From Actinomycetes bacterium (GTDB lineage: Bacteria > Actinomycetota > Actinomycetes > Propionibacteriales > Nocardioidaceae), in assembly GCA_023460975.1 (NCBI GenBank), contig JAEWOG010000051.1, positions 1 through 64,000 on the forward strand: DNA of 64,000 nt. Direction: 5' to 3'. The translations under genes were made by a program, and so were the position numbers. The first letter of the stretch is position 1. Each line of letters starts with the position of its first letter. Shown here piece after piece: positions 1 to 7,580 of this stretch. The notes under the pieces are model-generated. The model was not told the DNA's origin. It made no database searches and worked only from the letters and a program-made list of their open reading frames with translations.

Positions 1-1
1 C

Positions 2-124
2 ACCAGCTGGACCTACCAGCCAGACCCCGACCACCCACCCGGCGCCGGCATCTTCATCTGGACCAGCCCCCACGGACACCACTACCAACGCGACCGCACC
101 GGAACCACACCCCTCACCACCTGA
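2..124 (+). CDS. HNH endonuclease (DUF222/13E12 family), C-terminal fragment
   Basis: Only the last 40 residues are present, cut by the window edge. They include a W-T-Y near the start and the run FIWTSPHGHHYQRDRTGT before a TGA stop. From memory this matches the C-terminal tail of actinobacterial DUF222-HNH endonuclease-like proteins (the 13E12 repeat family), which usually end in a 'W-x-SP-x-G-x-x-Y' segment. The HNH core itself lies outside the window, so activity cannot be judged. The gene is followed at once by a repeat-rich zone; 13E12 genes are often multicopy and linked to repeated DNA. Confidence 0.6.
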   Translation, partial: TSWTYQPDPDHPPGAGIFIWTSPHGHHYQRDRTGTTPLTT

Positions 125-175
125 CACGCCCCACCCACAGCCCCGGACCAGCTCCCCGGGGCTACAGGCGCGCCT

Positions 176-412
176 AGTTTCGACAAGCTCAACCAGCGGG
201 CACAGGCACAACCAGCGACCCCCCGCCCGTCGAGCCCGTCGAGACGCCCCCGTGGTTTCGACAAGCTCAACCAGCGACCCCCGCACAACCACCGCCCCCC
301 GCCCGTCGAGCCCGTCGAGACGCCCCCGGGTTTCGACAAGCTCAACCAGCGACCCCCGCTCAGCCAGCGAACGAGCTCAACCAGCGACCCCCGCTCAACC
401 AGCGACGACGTG
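176..412. repeat. Cluster of short interspersed repeats ('tttcgacaagctcaaccagcg' family)
   Basis: At least three near-identical copies of 'tttcgacaagctcaaccagcg' begin near 178, 255 and 331. They are followed by shorter partial copies ('gctcaaccagcgacccccg') near 376 and 393. Between them, 'cgcccgtcgagcccgtcga' occurs twice (about 223 and 300). The dense tandem and partial copies indicate local duplication. A reverse-orientation relative of the same motif lies inside purD (18841-18900). There is no convincing gene in 125-394. Confidence 0.85.
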
Positions 413-1306
413 CAGCGGCTCGTCGCCAGCGACGAGCCGCTCGGCCTGCGAACGTACGAGGGCGGCCATGCGGGGCAGCATCGCGGTCGTACCGCCCGCC
501 ACGTGGGGTGTGACGAGCACGCCGGGGGCGGACCAGAGGGGGTGGCCGTCGGGCAGGGGTTCGGGCTCGGTGACGTCGAGGGCGAAGCGCACCCGGCCGG
601 CTTCGGCGAGCACCGCGTCGGTGCTCACCACCGGGCCGCGAGCGACGTTGACCAGCAGGGCGCCGTCCTTCATACGGGCCAGGAAGGCCGCGTCCACGAG
701 GTGGTGGGTCGCCTCCGTCAACGGCGTCAGGACCACCACGACGTCCTGGTCGGCGAGCAGCGCGGGCAAGGAATCGATGCCGTGCGCCTCGCCCAGCAGG
801 TCGTCCGGGCGCGGCCGAGTGGCGACGCCCGTGACGACGGCCTTCATGGGCACCAGCCGCTCCGCGAGCGCGCGGCCGATGGAGCCGTACCCCAGCACCA
901 GCACCCTGGAGTCGGCCAATGACCGACGCCAGGGCATCCGCACCCAGGTCTCCTCGCCCTGGTGCCGCACGGCCTCACCGATGCCGCGCAGCGACGCGAG
1001 GATGAGCCCCACCGCGTGCTCGGCGGTCGCGTCGTCGTGCACGCCGCTGCCGTTGGCAAGCAGGACTCCGGGGGGCATCTGCTCGGGGACGCCCTCGTAC
1101 CCGGCCGACTGCAGTTGGACGAGCCGCAGCCCGGTGATCTCGGCGGCTCGATGCACCACTGAGCCGTGCGACATGTACGGCGGAACCCACAGGTCGACAC
1201 TCTGGGGAGCCTCGCCGCTGCCGTTCCACACGAGGACCTCGACGCCGGGCACCGCCCCCACCGCCTCGGCGAGCGCCAGATCCGGCACCGCCACCCGTAC
1301 GGTCAT
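395..1306 (-). CDS. D-isomer-specific 2-hydroxyacid dehydrogenase
   Basis: This 303-residue protein has the two-domain layout of NAD(P)-dependent 2-hydroxyacid dehydrogenases. The nucleotide-binding motif is GYGSIG at 139-144. The expected catalytic residues are visible: Arg223 in NVARG, Glu247 in DVTEPE and His268 in TPHVAGG. The true substrate (for example glyoxylate, hydroxypyruvate or phosphoglycerate) cannot be read from sequence; the short length argues against a serA-type enzyme with an ACT domain. The ATG overlaps the stop of the upstream SCP-like gene (ATGA), so the two are translationally coupled. The last codons and TGA stop lie inside the short-repeat cluster, suggesting that repeat insertion reset the C-terminus. 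Confidence 0.85.
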   Translation of the reverse strand: MTVRVAVPDLALAEAVGAVPGVEVLVWNGSGEAPQSVDLWVPPYMSHGSVVHRAAEITGLRLVQLQSAGYEGVPEQMPPGVLLANGSGVHDDATAEHAVGLILASLRGIGEAVRHQGEETWVRMPWRRSLADSRVLVLGYGSIGRALAERLVPMKAVVTGVATRPRPDDLLGEAHGIDSLPALLADQDVVVVLTPLTEATHHLVDAAFLARMKDGALLVNVARGPVVSTDAVLAEAGRVRFALDVTEPEPLPDGHPLWSAPGVLVTPHVAGGTTAMLPRMAALVRSQAERLVAGDEPLHVVAG

Positions 1307-1668
1307 CGCCCCGCGTCGCCGTGCAGCGGCAGGAGAGGGGTGAGGTCGGTTCGCTCCCCGCTGGCTCGTACGGCCCCCGAGGCGAGCGCCTCAGTCCACG
1401 TCAGCGACCCGGTCGCCACCGCGATCCAGGTCTGCGCATCCGTCTCCACGACAGCCGGTGGGGTTCCCCGGGTGTGCCGGACCCCGTCGATGACCTGCAC
1501 GGCGGAGTAGGGCGGCACCCGCACCTCCACACTGGCACCCGGCGCCCGCTCGGACAGCACGGCAAGGAAGTGCTTCACCAGCAGCTTCGTCTGGGAGGCC
1601 GCGCGAGGGTCCGCGGCGAGAGCCGCCGCCACCTCCTCAGGGGCAGCGGGGCGGAGTCGTGCAGGCAC
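1303..1668 (-). CDS. SCP2-like (bacterial sterol carrier ortholog) protein
   Basis: This is a 121-residue protein of the small actinobacterial 'sterol carrier family' type (SCP_3-like). The core contains VEVRVPPYSAVQVI and TRGTPPAVVETDAQTW, then a short helix with TWTEALASGAVRASGERTDL, typical of the SCP2 fold where an acidic or aromatic strand pair precedes the 'G.l.asG' helix. It probably binds a hydrophobic ligand, but no ligand is known. From memory this family is often found next to purL or purF in actinobacteria, which fits the nearby purine genes. It overlaps the downstream dehydrogenase by four bases. Confidence 0.7.
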   Translation of the reverse strand: MPARLRPAAPEEVAAALAADPRAASQTKLLVKHFLAVLSERAPGASVEVRVPPYSAVQVIDGVRHTRGTPPAVVETDAQTWIAVATGSLTWTEALASGAVRASGERTDLTPLLPLHGDAGR

Positions 1669-1730
1669 CCTGAAAGGTTATCGCTCAGCAAAACGCGCGC
1701 GATCCTTGCCATGACAGGGCTCGCGGGCGC

Positions 1731-1736
1731 TACGTT
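1731..1736 (+). promoter_or_regulatory. Candidate -10 (TACGTT), leaderless MFS gene
   Basis: TACGTT ends 7 bases before ATG 1744, and no purine-rich ribosome site intervenes. It supports the 1744 start over upstream in-frame ATGs. Confidence 0.5.
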
Positions 1737-1743
1737 GATCGGC

Positions 1744-2985
1744 ATGGCCGGATACCGGAGTCTGGCCCGGAACCGCGATTTCACCGTCCTCTGGCTCGGT
1801 GACACCGCGAGCGAACTCGGGACGCAACTCACACTCATAGCTTTTCCACTGGTCACCTACGCGGTGTCCGGGTCAGCGCTGTCCGCAGCATGGGTGCAGG
1901 CGCTCTACCTGATCGGGATCGTGGCGGCCCTGCTTCCGGCAGGCGTCCTCGTCGACCGCCTCGACCGCCGCACCGTCATGCGGGCGACGGCCGCCTGCGG
2001 GACGCTCCTGTTCTCCTCGCTGGTCGTGGCCAGCGTGTTCTTCGAGATCACGGTGCCGCACCTGCTCGTGGTCGCCCTCCTCGGTGGCCTCGCCTCCGGC
2101 CTGTACGAGCCCGCCCAGGTCTCAGCCCTGCGCGCCGTGGTCAGCGACGAGGAACTGCCCGTGGCGCTGAGCCAGAACCAGGCCCGCAGCCATGTCGCAG
2201 GCCTCGTCGGCGGCCCGATGGGAGGGTTCCTCTTCTCGGTGACCCGGTGGCTCCCGTTCGCAGTGGACGCGCTGTCCTTCCTCGCCGTGTGGATCACGGC
2301 CGCACGGATCCGTACGTCGTTGGCCCCGCCCGACCGCGCACCTCAGGACGTCCACGGATGGTGGGGAGACCTGCGCGCCGGGATCGGGTTCGTCACCTCC
2401 CGCGCCTTCTTCCGGGTCCTGCTCACGTGGGCGGCTCTGGCGAACCTGCTGTCCAACGCCCTGTTCTTCATCCTCGTGCTGCGCCTGATCCGCAACGGCG
2501 AGTCCCCCGTCCTGATCGGCATGGTCTCGCTCGCCATCGCGCTGGGCGGGCTGCTGGGCTCACTCGTGGCGCCGCGAGTGATCGACCGCGTCCCCACGGG
2601 AGCGCTCACCGTCATCATCGGGTGGTGGTGCGTCCTGCCGCTCGTGCCCCTGATCTGGCTCGAGCAGGCGTGGGCCACGATGGTCTGCATGTTCGCGATG
2701 ATGCTGCTCAACCCCATCGGCAATGCGGGCATCAGCTCCTACCGGATGGCGATCACACCCCGCGAACTGCAGGGACGCGTCGGAGCGGCGAGCAGGTTCC
2801 TGGTCTCCGCCCTGATGCCGCTGGCCCCGCTGCTCGGCGGGTGGCTGCTGGAACACCACGGGGACCAGACGGCGGTGGCGGTGCCGGTGGTCGGCGCAGT
2901 CCTCCTCGCGGTCCTGCTCACGTCATCCCGCGCCATCCGGTCGGTGCCGCGCCCAGATCACTGGCAGGTGCCGGCTCAGGTCTGA
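1744..2985 (+). CDS. MFS transporter, EntS/MFS_3-like exporter
   Basis: This 413-residue membrane protein has about 12 hydrophobic segments. The N-terminal 'Y-R-S-L-x-R-N-R-D-F-x-x-L-W-L-G' opening and the 'VLVDRLDRRTVM' loop between TM2 and TM3 are typical of MFS_3 (enterobactin-exporter-like) drug or siderophore exporters. The reading frame is open far upstream, but ATG 1744 gives the normal family length and N-terminus and has a -10-like hexamer 7 bases before it. The 3' end overlaps the convergent alpha/beta hydrolase gene by 10 bases. No substrate can be inferred; no siderophore genes are nearby. Confidence 0.85.
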   Translation: MAGYRSLARNRDFTVLWLGDTASELGTQLTLIAFPLVTYAVSGSALSAAWVQALYLIGIVAALLPAGVLVDRLDRRTVMRATAACGTLLFSSLVVASVFFEITVPHLLVVALLGGLASGLYEPAQVSALRAVVSDEELPVALSQNQARSHVAGLVGGPMGGFLFSVTRWLPFAVDALSFLAVWITAARIRTSLAPPDRAPQDVHGWWGDLRAGIGFVTSRAFFRVLLTWAALANLLSNALFFILVLRLIRNGESPVLIGMVSLAIALGGLLGSLVAPRVIDRVPTGALTVIIGWWCVLPLVPLIWLEQAWATMVCMFAMMLLNPIGNAGISSYRMAITPRELQGRVGAASRFLVSALMPLAPLLGGWLLEHHGDQTAVAVPVVGAVLLAVLLTSSRAIRSVPRPDHWQVPAQV

Positions 2986-3719
2986 GCGATCCCCTCCAGC
3001 ACGGCGAGCGTCGCCGCCCACGCGGGCGAGGACACGTCGATGAGGCCGTAGTGGCCGCCCGTCACCTCGACGAGCTCGGCCCGGGCGCCGCTCGCGCGGG
3101 CACGGGAGACGTACTCCTGGGACTGCGAGAACGGCACCTCGTCGTCGTCGCGGGCGTGCAGTGCCCACAGCGGTACGTCGAGCGGCAGGTGCACGGTCGG
3201 GTCGGCGAGATCGATCGCCCCCGGCTCGCTTCCCAGGAACCGGGCCGCCGCATCCGAGCCCAACCCGTCCCGTACGGCTGCCGCCAGGTCGAGGACGCCC
3301 GCCTGGCTGACGACGTGGGTGACCTCCACTCCACCTGACCACCGGCTGAGGCGCGTCCGGGAGGCCGACCAGGCCGCGAGATGTCCGCCCGCTGAGTGCC
3401 CGACCACGGCGAGTGTCGCGAGGTCGAGGTCGGTCACTGCGAGCGCGTCCAGCCCGGCGGCCACGTCGTCCAGCGTCGCTGGGAAGCCACCCCCGCCGCC
3501 CACGCGGCGGTACTCCAGCGTCACCGACGTCCAGCCCCGCTGGGCGAGGTCGATGCTGAGCGGCTCGGCGTACTCGGCCCCGTATGCGACCTTCCAGAAG
3601 CCGCCGTGGATCACCGCGACGACGCCGCGACTCGCACTCGCCGGTCGGCGGATCCGAATCCACTGGTCGGGGTGGTCCCCGTACGGAACGGTCTCGGCCG
3701 GCGGCGTCAGGGAGGGCAC
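2976..3719 (-). CDS. Alpha/beta hydrolase, esterase/kynurenine-formamidase-like
   Basis: This 247-residue serine hydrolase has the nucleophile elbow GHSAGG at 107-112 (Ser109) and the oxyanion-hole motif HGGFW at 38-42. An Asp-rich LHARDDDEVPF and the late GGHYGL supply the likely acid and His of the triad. The HGGFW opening is characteristic of kynurenine formamidase-like and BD-FAE-type small esterases. GTG 3719 is chosen because a TACGGT hexamer sits 6 bases upstream and the family N-terminus begins here; upstream in-frame sequence is Ser/Arg-rich, non-family sequence. No tryptophan-degradation neighbours are present, so the substrate is open. Confidence 0.8.
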   Translation of the reverse strand: MPSLTPPAETVPYGDHPDQWIRIRRPASASRGVVAVIHGGFWKVAYGAEYAEPLSIDLAQRGWTSVTLEYRRVGGGGGFPATLDDVAAGLDALAVTDLDLATLAVVGHSAGGHLAAWSASRTRLSRWSGGVEVTHVVSQAGVLDLAAAVRDGLGSDAAARFLGSEPGAIDLADPTVHLPLDVPLWALHARDDDEVPFSQSQEYVSRARASGARAELVEVTGGHYGLIDVSSPAWAATLAVLEGIAQT

Positions 3720-3725
3720 GCGCCC

Positions 3726-3731
3726 ACCGTA
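3726..3731 (-). promoter_or_regulatory. Candidate -10 (TACGGT), leaderless hydrolase gene
   Basis: On the minus strand TACGGT lies 6 bases before GTG 3719, with no ribosome-binding site. Confidence 0.45.
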
Positions 3732-3747
3732 GGCCCGGTGCAGTGAC

Positions 3748-5130
3748 TCAGAAGAGCGCCGCGGCGAGATCGGCGGCCTGCTGGCGGATCTCGGGGATGG
3801 CGGTGGACTCCCACAGCTCACCGCGCCGCAGGGCGCCGAGGGTCCAGATCGGTGTCGGCTGCCCCTCAGGCGTGAGCACCTGGCCGTCGCGGGTCGTGAC
3901 ACCGAGACCGTGGGCGTCGGTCGCGCCCCAGGCCGGGCCGCCGGTGGCGCCGAGGAGGGCGTCGTACGCGGGGTTGTCGAGGGTGCGGATGTCAGTGCGC
4001 GGGCCGGAACAGTTCACGAGCCAGCCGCCGCTCGCGCTCTGCCCGTCGCCCGAGGTCAGGGTGACCCGCTCGGGGCCGAAGTCGACTGCGTCGACCTTCA
4101 TCGCGCGCACCTCCAGGCGGCCCGAGGCGAGCGCCTCGGCGATGACGGCGGCGGAGCTCGCGGGCATGCGATGCCGACGTACGTTCCACCCGCGGACGAC
4201 CTCGCGCAGGAAGACCCCCCGCTCCGCCTCCGACAGCCGGCCCCAGAGCTCAGCGACGCGGTAGCGGATGCCGTCGACGCCCGGGCGCCAGTTGCCCTGG
4301 AGTTGGGCGACCGCACTGATGTGGGCGTGGGCGGCGGCGTTGATCTCCGCCGTCGTGGAGCCCCACCCGCGCACATCGGGGACAACCTCACCGAGGTACT
4401 CCGGCGCGTGCGCGCGGGGCAGTACGCCGGTGCGCGAGACCGCCACCACCCGGCGGTCGGGGTGGGAGTCGAGCACGCTCAGCGCGACGTCGACCATGGT
4501 CAGGCCAGCGCCGACGACGACCACGTCCTTCTCCCCCTGCAGCACGGCGGAGAAGCGCGCGGAGTCCCACGGGTCGCTGACGTAGCGCGGATGGGTCACG
4601 GGGCCCTCGGGCGCCCAGTCCTCGCCCACGGACGGCAGCCCCGTGGCGAGGACGACCCGGTCGACGCGCACGTCCTCGTCGCCGTCGGTGCGGACGATGA
4701 GGCCTGCGCCATCGCGGTCGAAGCCGATCGCTCGGGCGTGGACCTGACGCACGCTGAGCCGCTCCTTGACGCGCGCGGTGTCGCGGATGAGGCGCTGGCG
4801 CAGGTAGCGCGCCCACTCCAGTCGCGGGGCGAAGAAATAGGTGTCGCTGACGTTGAGGATCAGCCCTTGGTCCTCACACCAGTGCACGAAGTCGAAGCGG
4901 TCGTCGGGGTCGTACGACATCCCCGAGGCAGGCACGTTGAGCAGGTGACGGCGATCCAGGGTGCCGAAGGCGGCGCCGCGCACCGGCCCCGGAGCAGGGT
5001 CGATGAGGACCACCTCGTGGGCCGTGGCGCCCTGTCGGTCCGCTGCGATGCGACGCGCGAGTGCGGCCGTGAAGAGGCTGCCAGCCGCGCCTGCCCCGAC
5101 CACTGCGATCCGATCGACCGTACGACTCAT
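3748..5130 (-). CDS. FAD/NAD(P)-binding protein (NAD_binding_9 type)
   Basis: This 460-residue flavoprotein begins with a Rossmann dinucleotide motif, VGAGAAG, at 11-17. It resembles the FAD-NAD(P)-binding family (PF13454; YdhS-like), with LLNVPASGMS just after the first domain and a central second Rossmann-type stretch VVVVGAGLTMVDVALSVL (residues about 202-219). The VNCSGPRTD segment near the C-terminus also fits the family. Such proteins are putative oxidoreductases, some close to N-hydroxylating monooxygenases; the reaction is unknown. It is a single gene, and its upstream region contains an AT-rich dyad (5147-5175) that may be an operator. Confidence 0.8.
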   Translation of the reverse strand: MSRTVDRIAVVGAGAAGSLFTAALARRIAADRQGATAHEVVLIDPAPGPVRGAAFGTLDRRHLLNVPASGMSYDPDDRFDFVHWCEDQGLILNVSDTYFFAPRLEWARYLRQRLIRDTARVKERLSVRQVHARAIGFDRDGAGLIVRTDGDEDVRVDRVVLATGLPSVGEDWAPEGPVTHPRYVSDPWDSARFSAVLQGEKDVVVVGAGLTMVDVALSVLDSHPDRRVVAVSRTGVLPRAHAPEYLGEVVPDVRGWGSTTAEINAAAHAHISAVAQLQGNWRPGVDGIRYRVAELWGRLSEAERGVFLREVVRGWNVRRHRMPASSAAVIAEALASGRLEVRAMKVDAVDFGPERVTLTSGDGQSASGGWLVNCSGPRTDIRTLDNPAYDALLGATGGPAWGATDAHGLGVTTRDGQVLTPEGQPTPIWTLGALRRGELWESTAIPEIRQQAADLAAALF

Positions 5131-5146
5131 CCCAACCCCACAATCA

Positions 5147-5175
5147 TTAAAGTCTCGAAACTTACTTGACTTTAA
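5147..5175. promoter_or_regulatory. AT-rich inverted repeat upstream of the flavoprotein gene
   Basis: TTAAAGTC (5147-5154) and its exact inverse GACTTTAA (5168-5175) are 13 bases apart. A second, overlapping imperfect dyad, AAGTCTCGAAACTT, lies at the left side. The stretch is strikingly AT-rich for this genome and ends 16 bases upstream of the minus-strand ATG at 5130, a typical place for a MarR/TetR-type operator. No cognate regulator is adjacent. Confidence 0.55.
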
Positions 5176-5223
5176 CTGATGGAGGCAAAGCTCCCGACAC
5201 GGGGGCGAGAGCCGCGCCGGCGA

Positions 5224-7509
5224 TCAGCCCAGAGCGGTGGGCAGGGTCGCCCGCCACGCGTCGCGCGCCTCAGCGACCGGAACCTCGAACTGCCCCTCGA
5301 CCGCGATGGCCTCGCCACCCGTACGACCAATGGCCGCGATCGGCACACCGTGCTGGTGCGCCAGCGCCACCAGGGCGTCCGCGTCCGCATCGGCGACGGT
5401 CACGAGCACCCGGGCCGTCGACTCCGAGAACAGTGCGACGAACGGGTCCGGGTGCACCTGGTCGAGGGCCACCGAGACTCCCACGCCATCGCGGAACGAG
5501 CTCTCGGCCAGCACCTGCGCCAGCCCGCCGTCCGAAAGGTCCTGCGCCGACGTCAGGGTTCCCACCCCAGCCACCAGCAGCTCAGCCAGCGCCTGCTCGG
5601 CCGCCAGGTCGACGCGCGGCGGAAGGCCGCCCAGGTGCCCGTGCACGACGTGCGCCCACTCGGAGCCCGACAGCTCCTCGCGCGTCGTGCCGAGCAGGAA
5701 GACCCGCTCGCCAGCGCGCTGGAAGCCCGTCGGCGTACGGCGGGTGACGTCGTCGATGACACCCAGCACCGCGACCACCGGCGTGGGCAGGATCGCCGTC
5801 TCGCCGGTCTGGTTGTAGAGGCTGACGTTGCCGCCAGTGACCGGCACACCCAACTCGAGGCAGGCGTCCTTGAGGCCGCGGCACGCCTCGGCGAACTGCC
5901 ACATCACACCCGTGTCCTCCGGCGAACCGAAGTTGAGGCAGTCGGAGACCGCCAAGGGCACCGCGCCGCCCGTGGCGACATTGCGGTACGACTCCACGAG
6001 CGCCAGCTGGGCGCCCGCGTACGGGTCGAGCTTGGCGAAACGGCCGTTGCAGTCGGTCGACAGCGCGACACCGAGGTTGGAGTCCTCGTCCACGCGGATC
6101 ATGCCCGAGTTGTCGGGCTGGGACATGACCGTGTTGCCGCGGACGTAGCGGTCGTACTGATCGGTGATCCACGACTTGTCGCAGAGGTTCTCGCTCGCGA
6201 CCAGACGCAGCAGCGTGTCCTTGAGCTCGGCGCCAGTGGCCGGGCGAGGCAGGCTCTCGGCGCGGTCGGCCTGGAGCTGGTCCTGCCAGTCGGGGCGAGC
6301 GTACGGGCGCTCGTAGACGGGCCCGTCGTGAGCGACGCTGCGCGGCGGCACGTCGACCACCCGCTCGCCGTGCCAGTCGATCTCGAGACGACCGGTGTCG
6401 GTCACCTCACCGATGGCCACCGCCTCGACGTCCCACTTGGCGCAGATCGCCATGAAGGCGTCGACGTTGGCGGGCGTGACCACCGCCATCATCCGCTCCT
6501 GCGACTCGCTCATGAGGATCTCCTCCGGAGCGAGCGTGGAGTCGCGCAGCGGGACCAGGTCGAGCTCGACGTGCATGCCGCCGTCACCCGCCGACGCGAG
6601 CTCCGAGGTGGCACAGGACAGCCCCGCGCCGCCGAGGTCCTGGATGCCGGCCACCAGTCCGGCAGCGAAGAGCTCGAGAGTGCACTCGATGAGCAGCTTC
6701 TCCATGAAGGGGTCGCCCACCTGGACGCTGGGACGCTTGGCCGGGCCGCCCTCGTCGAAGGTCTCCGAAGCCAGCACGGAGACGCCTCCGATGCCGTCAC
6801 CGCCGGTGCGGGCGCCGTACAGGATCACCTTGTTGCCGGTGCCCGAGGCGTTGGCCAGATGCAGGTCCTCGTGGCGCAGGACACCGATCGCACCCGCATT
6901 GACGAGCGGATTGCCGAGGTAAGTGGCGTCGAAGACGGCCTCACCGCCGATGTTGGGCAGACCCAGGCAGTTGCCGTAGCCCCCGACCCCCGCCACGATC
7001 CCCGGCAGCACGCGGTGCGTGTCGGGCTCGCCCAGCGGGCCGAACCGCAGCGGGTCCACGACCGCCACCGGGCGAGCGCCCATCGCGAGGATGTCGCGCA
7101 CGATGCCGCCGATGCCGGTCGCGGCGCCCTGGTACGGCTCCACGAACGAAGGGTGGTTGTGCGACTCGACCTTGAAGGTCACCGCGTAGCCGTGACCGAT
7201 GTCGATGACGCCCGCGTTCTCGCCGATGCCGGCCAGCATCTTGCCGGCCTTCGTCTCCTGCGGGATCTCGCTGAACTGCTTGAGATGCACCTTGGTGGAC
7301 TTGTAGGAGCAGTGCTCCGACCACATCACGGAGTACATCGCCAGCTCGCTCGAGGTCGGGCGCCGACCGAGGATCTCGCGGATGCGGGCGTACTCGTCCT
7401 CCTTGAGGCCGAGGTCAGCCCACGGCTGCTCGCGGTCGGGGTCGCCAGAAGCGGCGGCGACGGTGTCGAGGGCGGAACGCTGGGGCTGCTCGGCAGGAGT
7501 CTCGGGCAC
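5224..7509 (-). CDS. purL: Phosphoribosylformylglycinamidine synthase subunit PurL
   Basis: PurL converts FGAR to FGAM with ATP and ammonia from PurQ, in a complex with PurS (step 4 of purine synthesis, cytosol). The 761-residue length is right for the small PurL of the three-subunit enzyme. It shows SEHCSYKSTK at 64-73 (active-site His66), then VESHNHPSFVEPYQGAATGIGG and GARTGGDGIGG, the AIR-synthase-type ATP and FGAR site signatures. The start is GTG 7509, preceded at 6 bases by TAGATT. purQ and purS are 5.6 kb upstream on the same strand, separated by an ESX-like locus and DUF1906 and DUF3817 genes; they are usually adjacent. Confidence 0.97.
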   Translation of the reverse strand: MPETPAEQPQRSALDTVAAASGDPDREQPWADLGLKEDEYARIREILGRRPTSSELAMYSVMWSEHCSYKSTKVHLKQFSEIPQETKAGKMLAGIGENAGVIDIGHGYAVTFKVESHNHPSFVEPYQGAATGIGGIVRDILAMGARPVAVVDPLRFGPLGEPDTHRVLPGIVAGVGGYGNCLGLPNIGGEAVFDATYLGNPLVNAGAIGVLRHEDLHLANASGTGNKVILYGARTGGDGIGGVSVLASETFDEGGPAKRPSVQVGDPFMEKLLIECTLELFAAGLVAGIQDLGGAGLSCATSELASAGDGGMHVELDLVPLRDSTLAPEEILMSESQERMMAVVTPANVDAFMAICAKWDVEAVAIGEVTDTGRLEIDWHGERVVDVPPRSVAHDGPVYERPYARPDWQDQLQADRAESLPRPATGAELKDTLLRLVASENLCDKSWITDQYDRYVRGNTVMSQPDNSGMIRVDEDSNLGVALSTDCNGRFAKLDPYAGAQLALVESYRNVATGGAVPLAVSDCLNFGSPEDTGVMWQFAEACRGLKDACLELGVPVTGGNVSLYNQTGETAILPTPVVAVLGVIDDVTRRTPTGFQRAGERVFLLGTTREELSGSEWAHVVHGHLGGLPPRVDLAAEQALAELLVAGVGTLTSAQDLSDGGLAQVLAESSFRDGVGVSVALDQVHPDPFVALFSESTARVLVTVADADADALVALAHQHGVPIAAIGRTGGEAIAVEGQFEVPVAEARDAWRATLPTALG

Positions 7510-7515
7510 GGGCTC

Positions 7516-7521
7516 AATCTA
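7516..7521 (-). promoter_or_regulatory. Candidate -10 (TAGATT) of purL, leaderless
   Basis: TAGATT on the minus strand, 6 bases before GTG 7509. purL therefore appears to have its own promoter rather than depending on purSQ. Confidence 0.5.
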
Positions 7522-7580
7522 CCTGCGCGGACGGGCGATCAGTACGCCGGAGCGACCCAGCGGACACTCGCGGTCACCGG

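Noticed and set aside
1321..1743. Long upstream extension of the MFS exporter frame
   Set aside because: It overlaps the SCP-like gene, is not hydrophobic and adds no family-like sequence; ATG 1744 has a -10 hexamer.
3720..3902. 61-residue N-terminal extension of the alpha/beta hydrolase
   Set aside because: Ser/Arg-rich shadow of the flavoprotein C-terminus; GTG 3719 fits family length and promoter signal.
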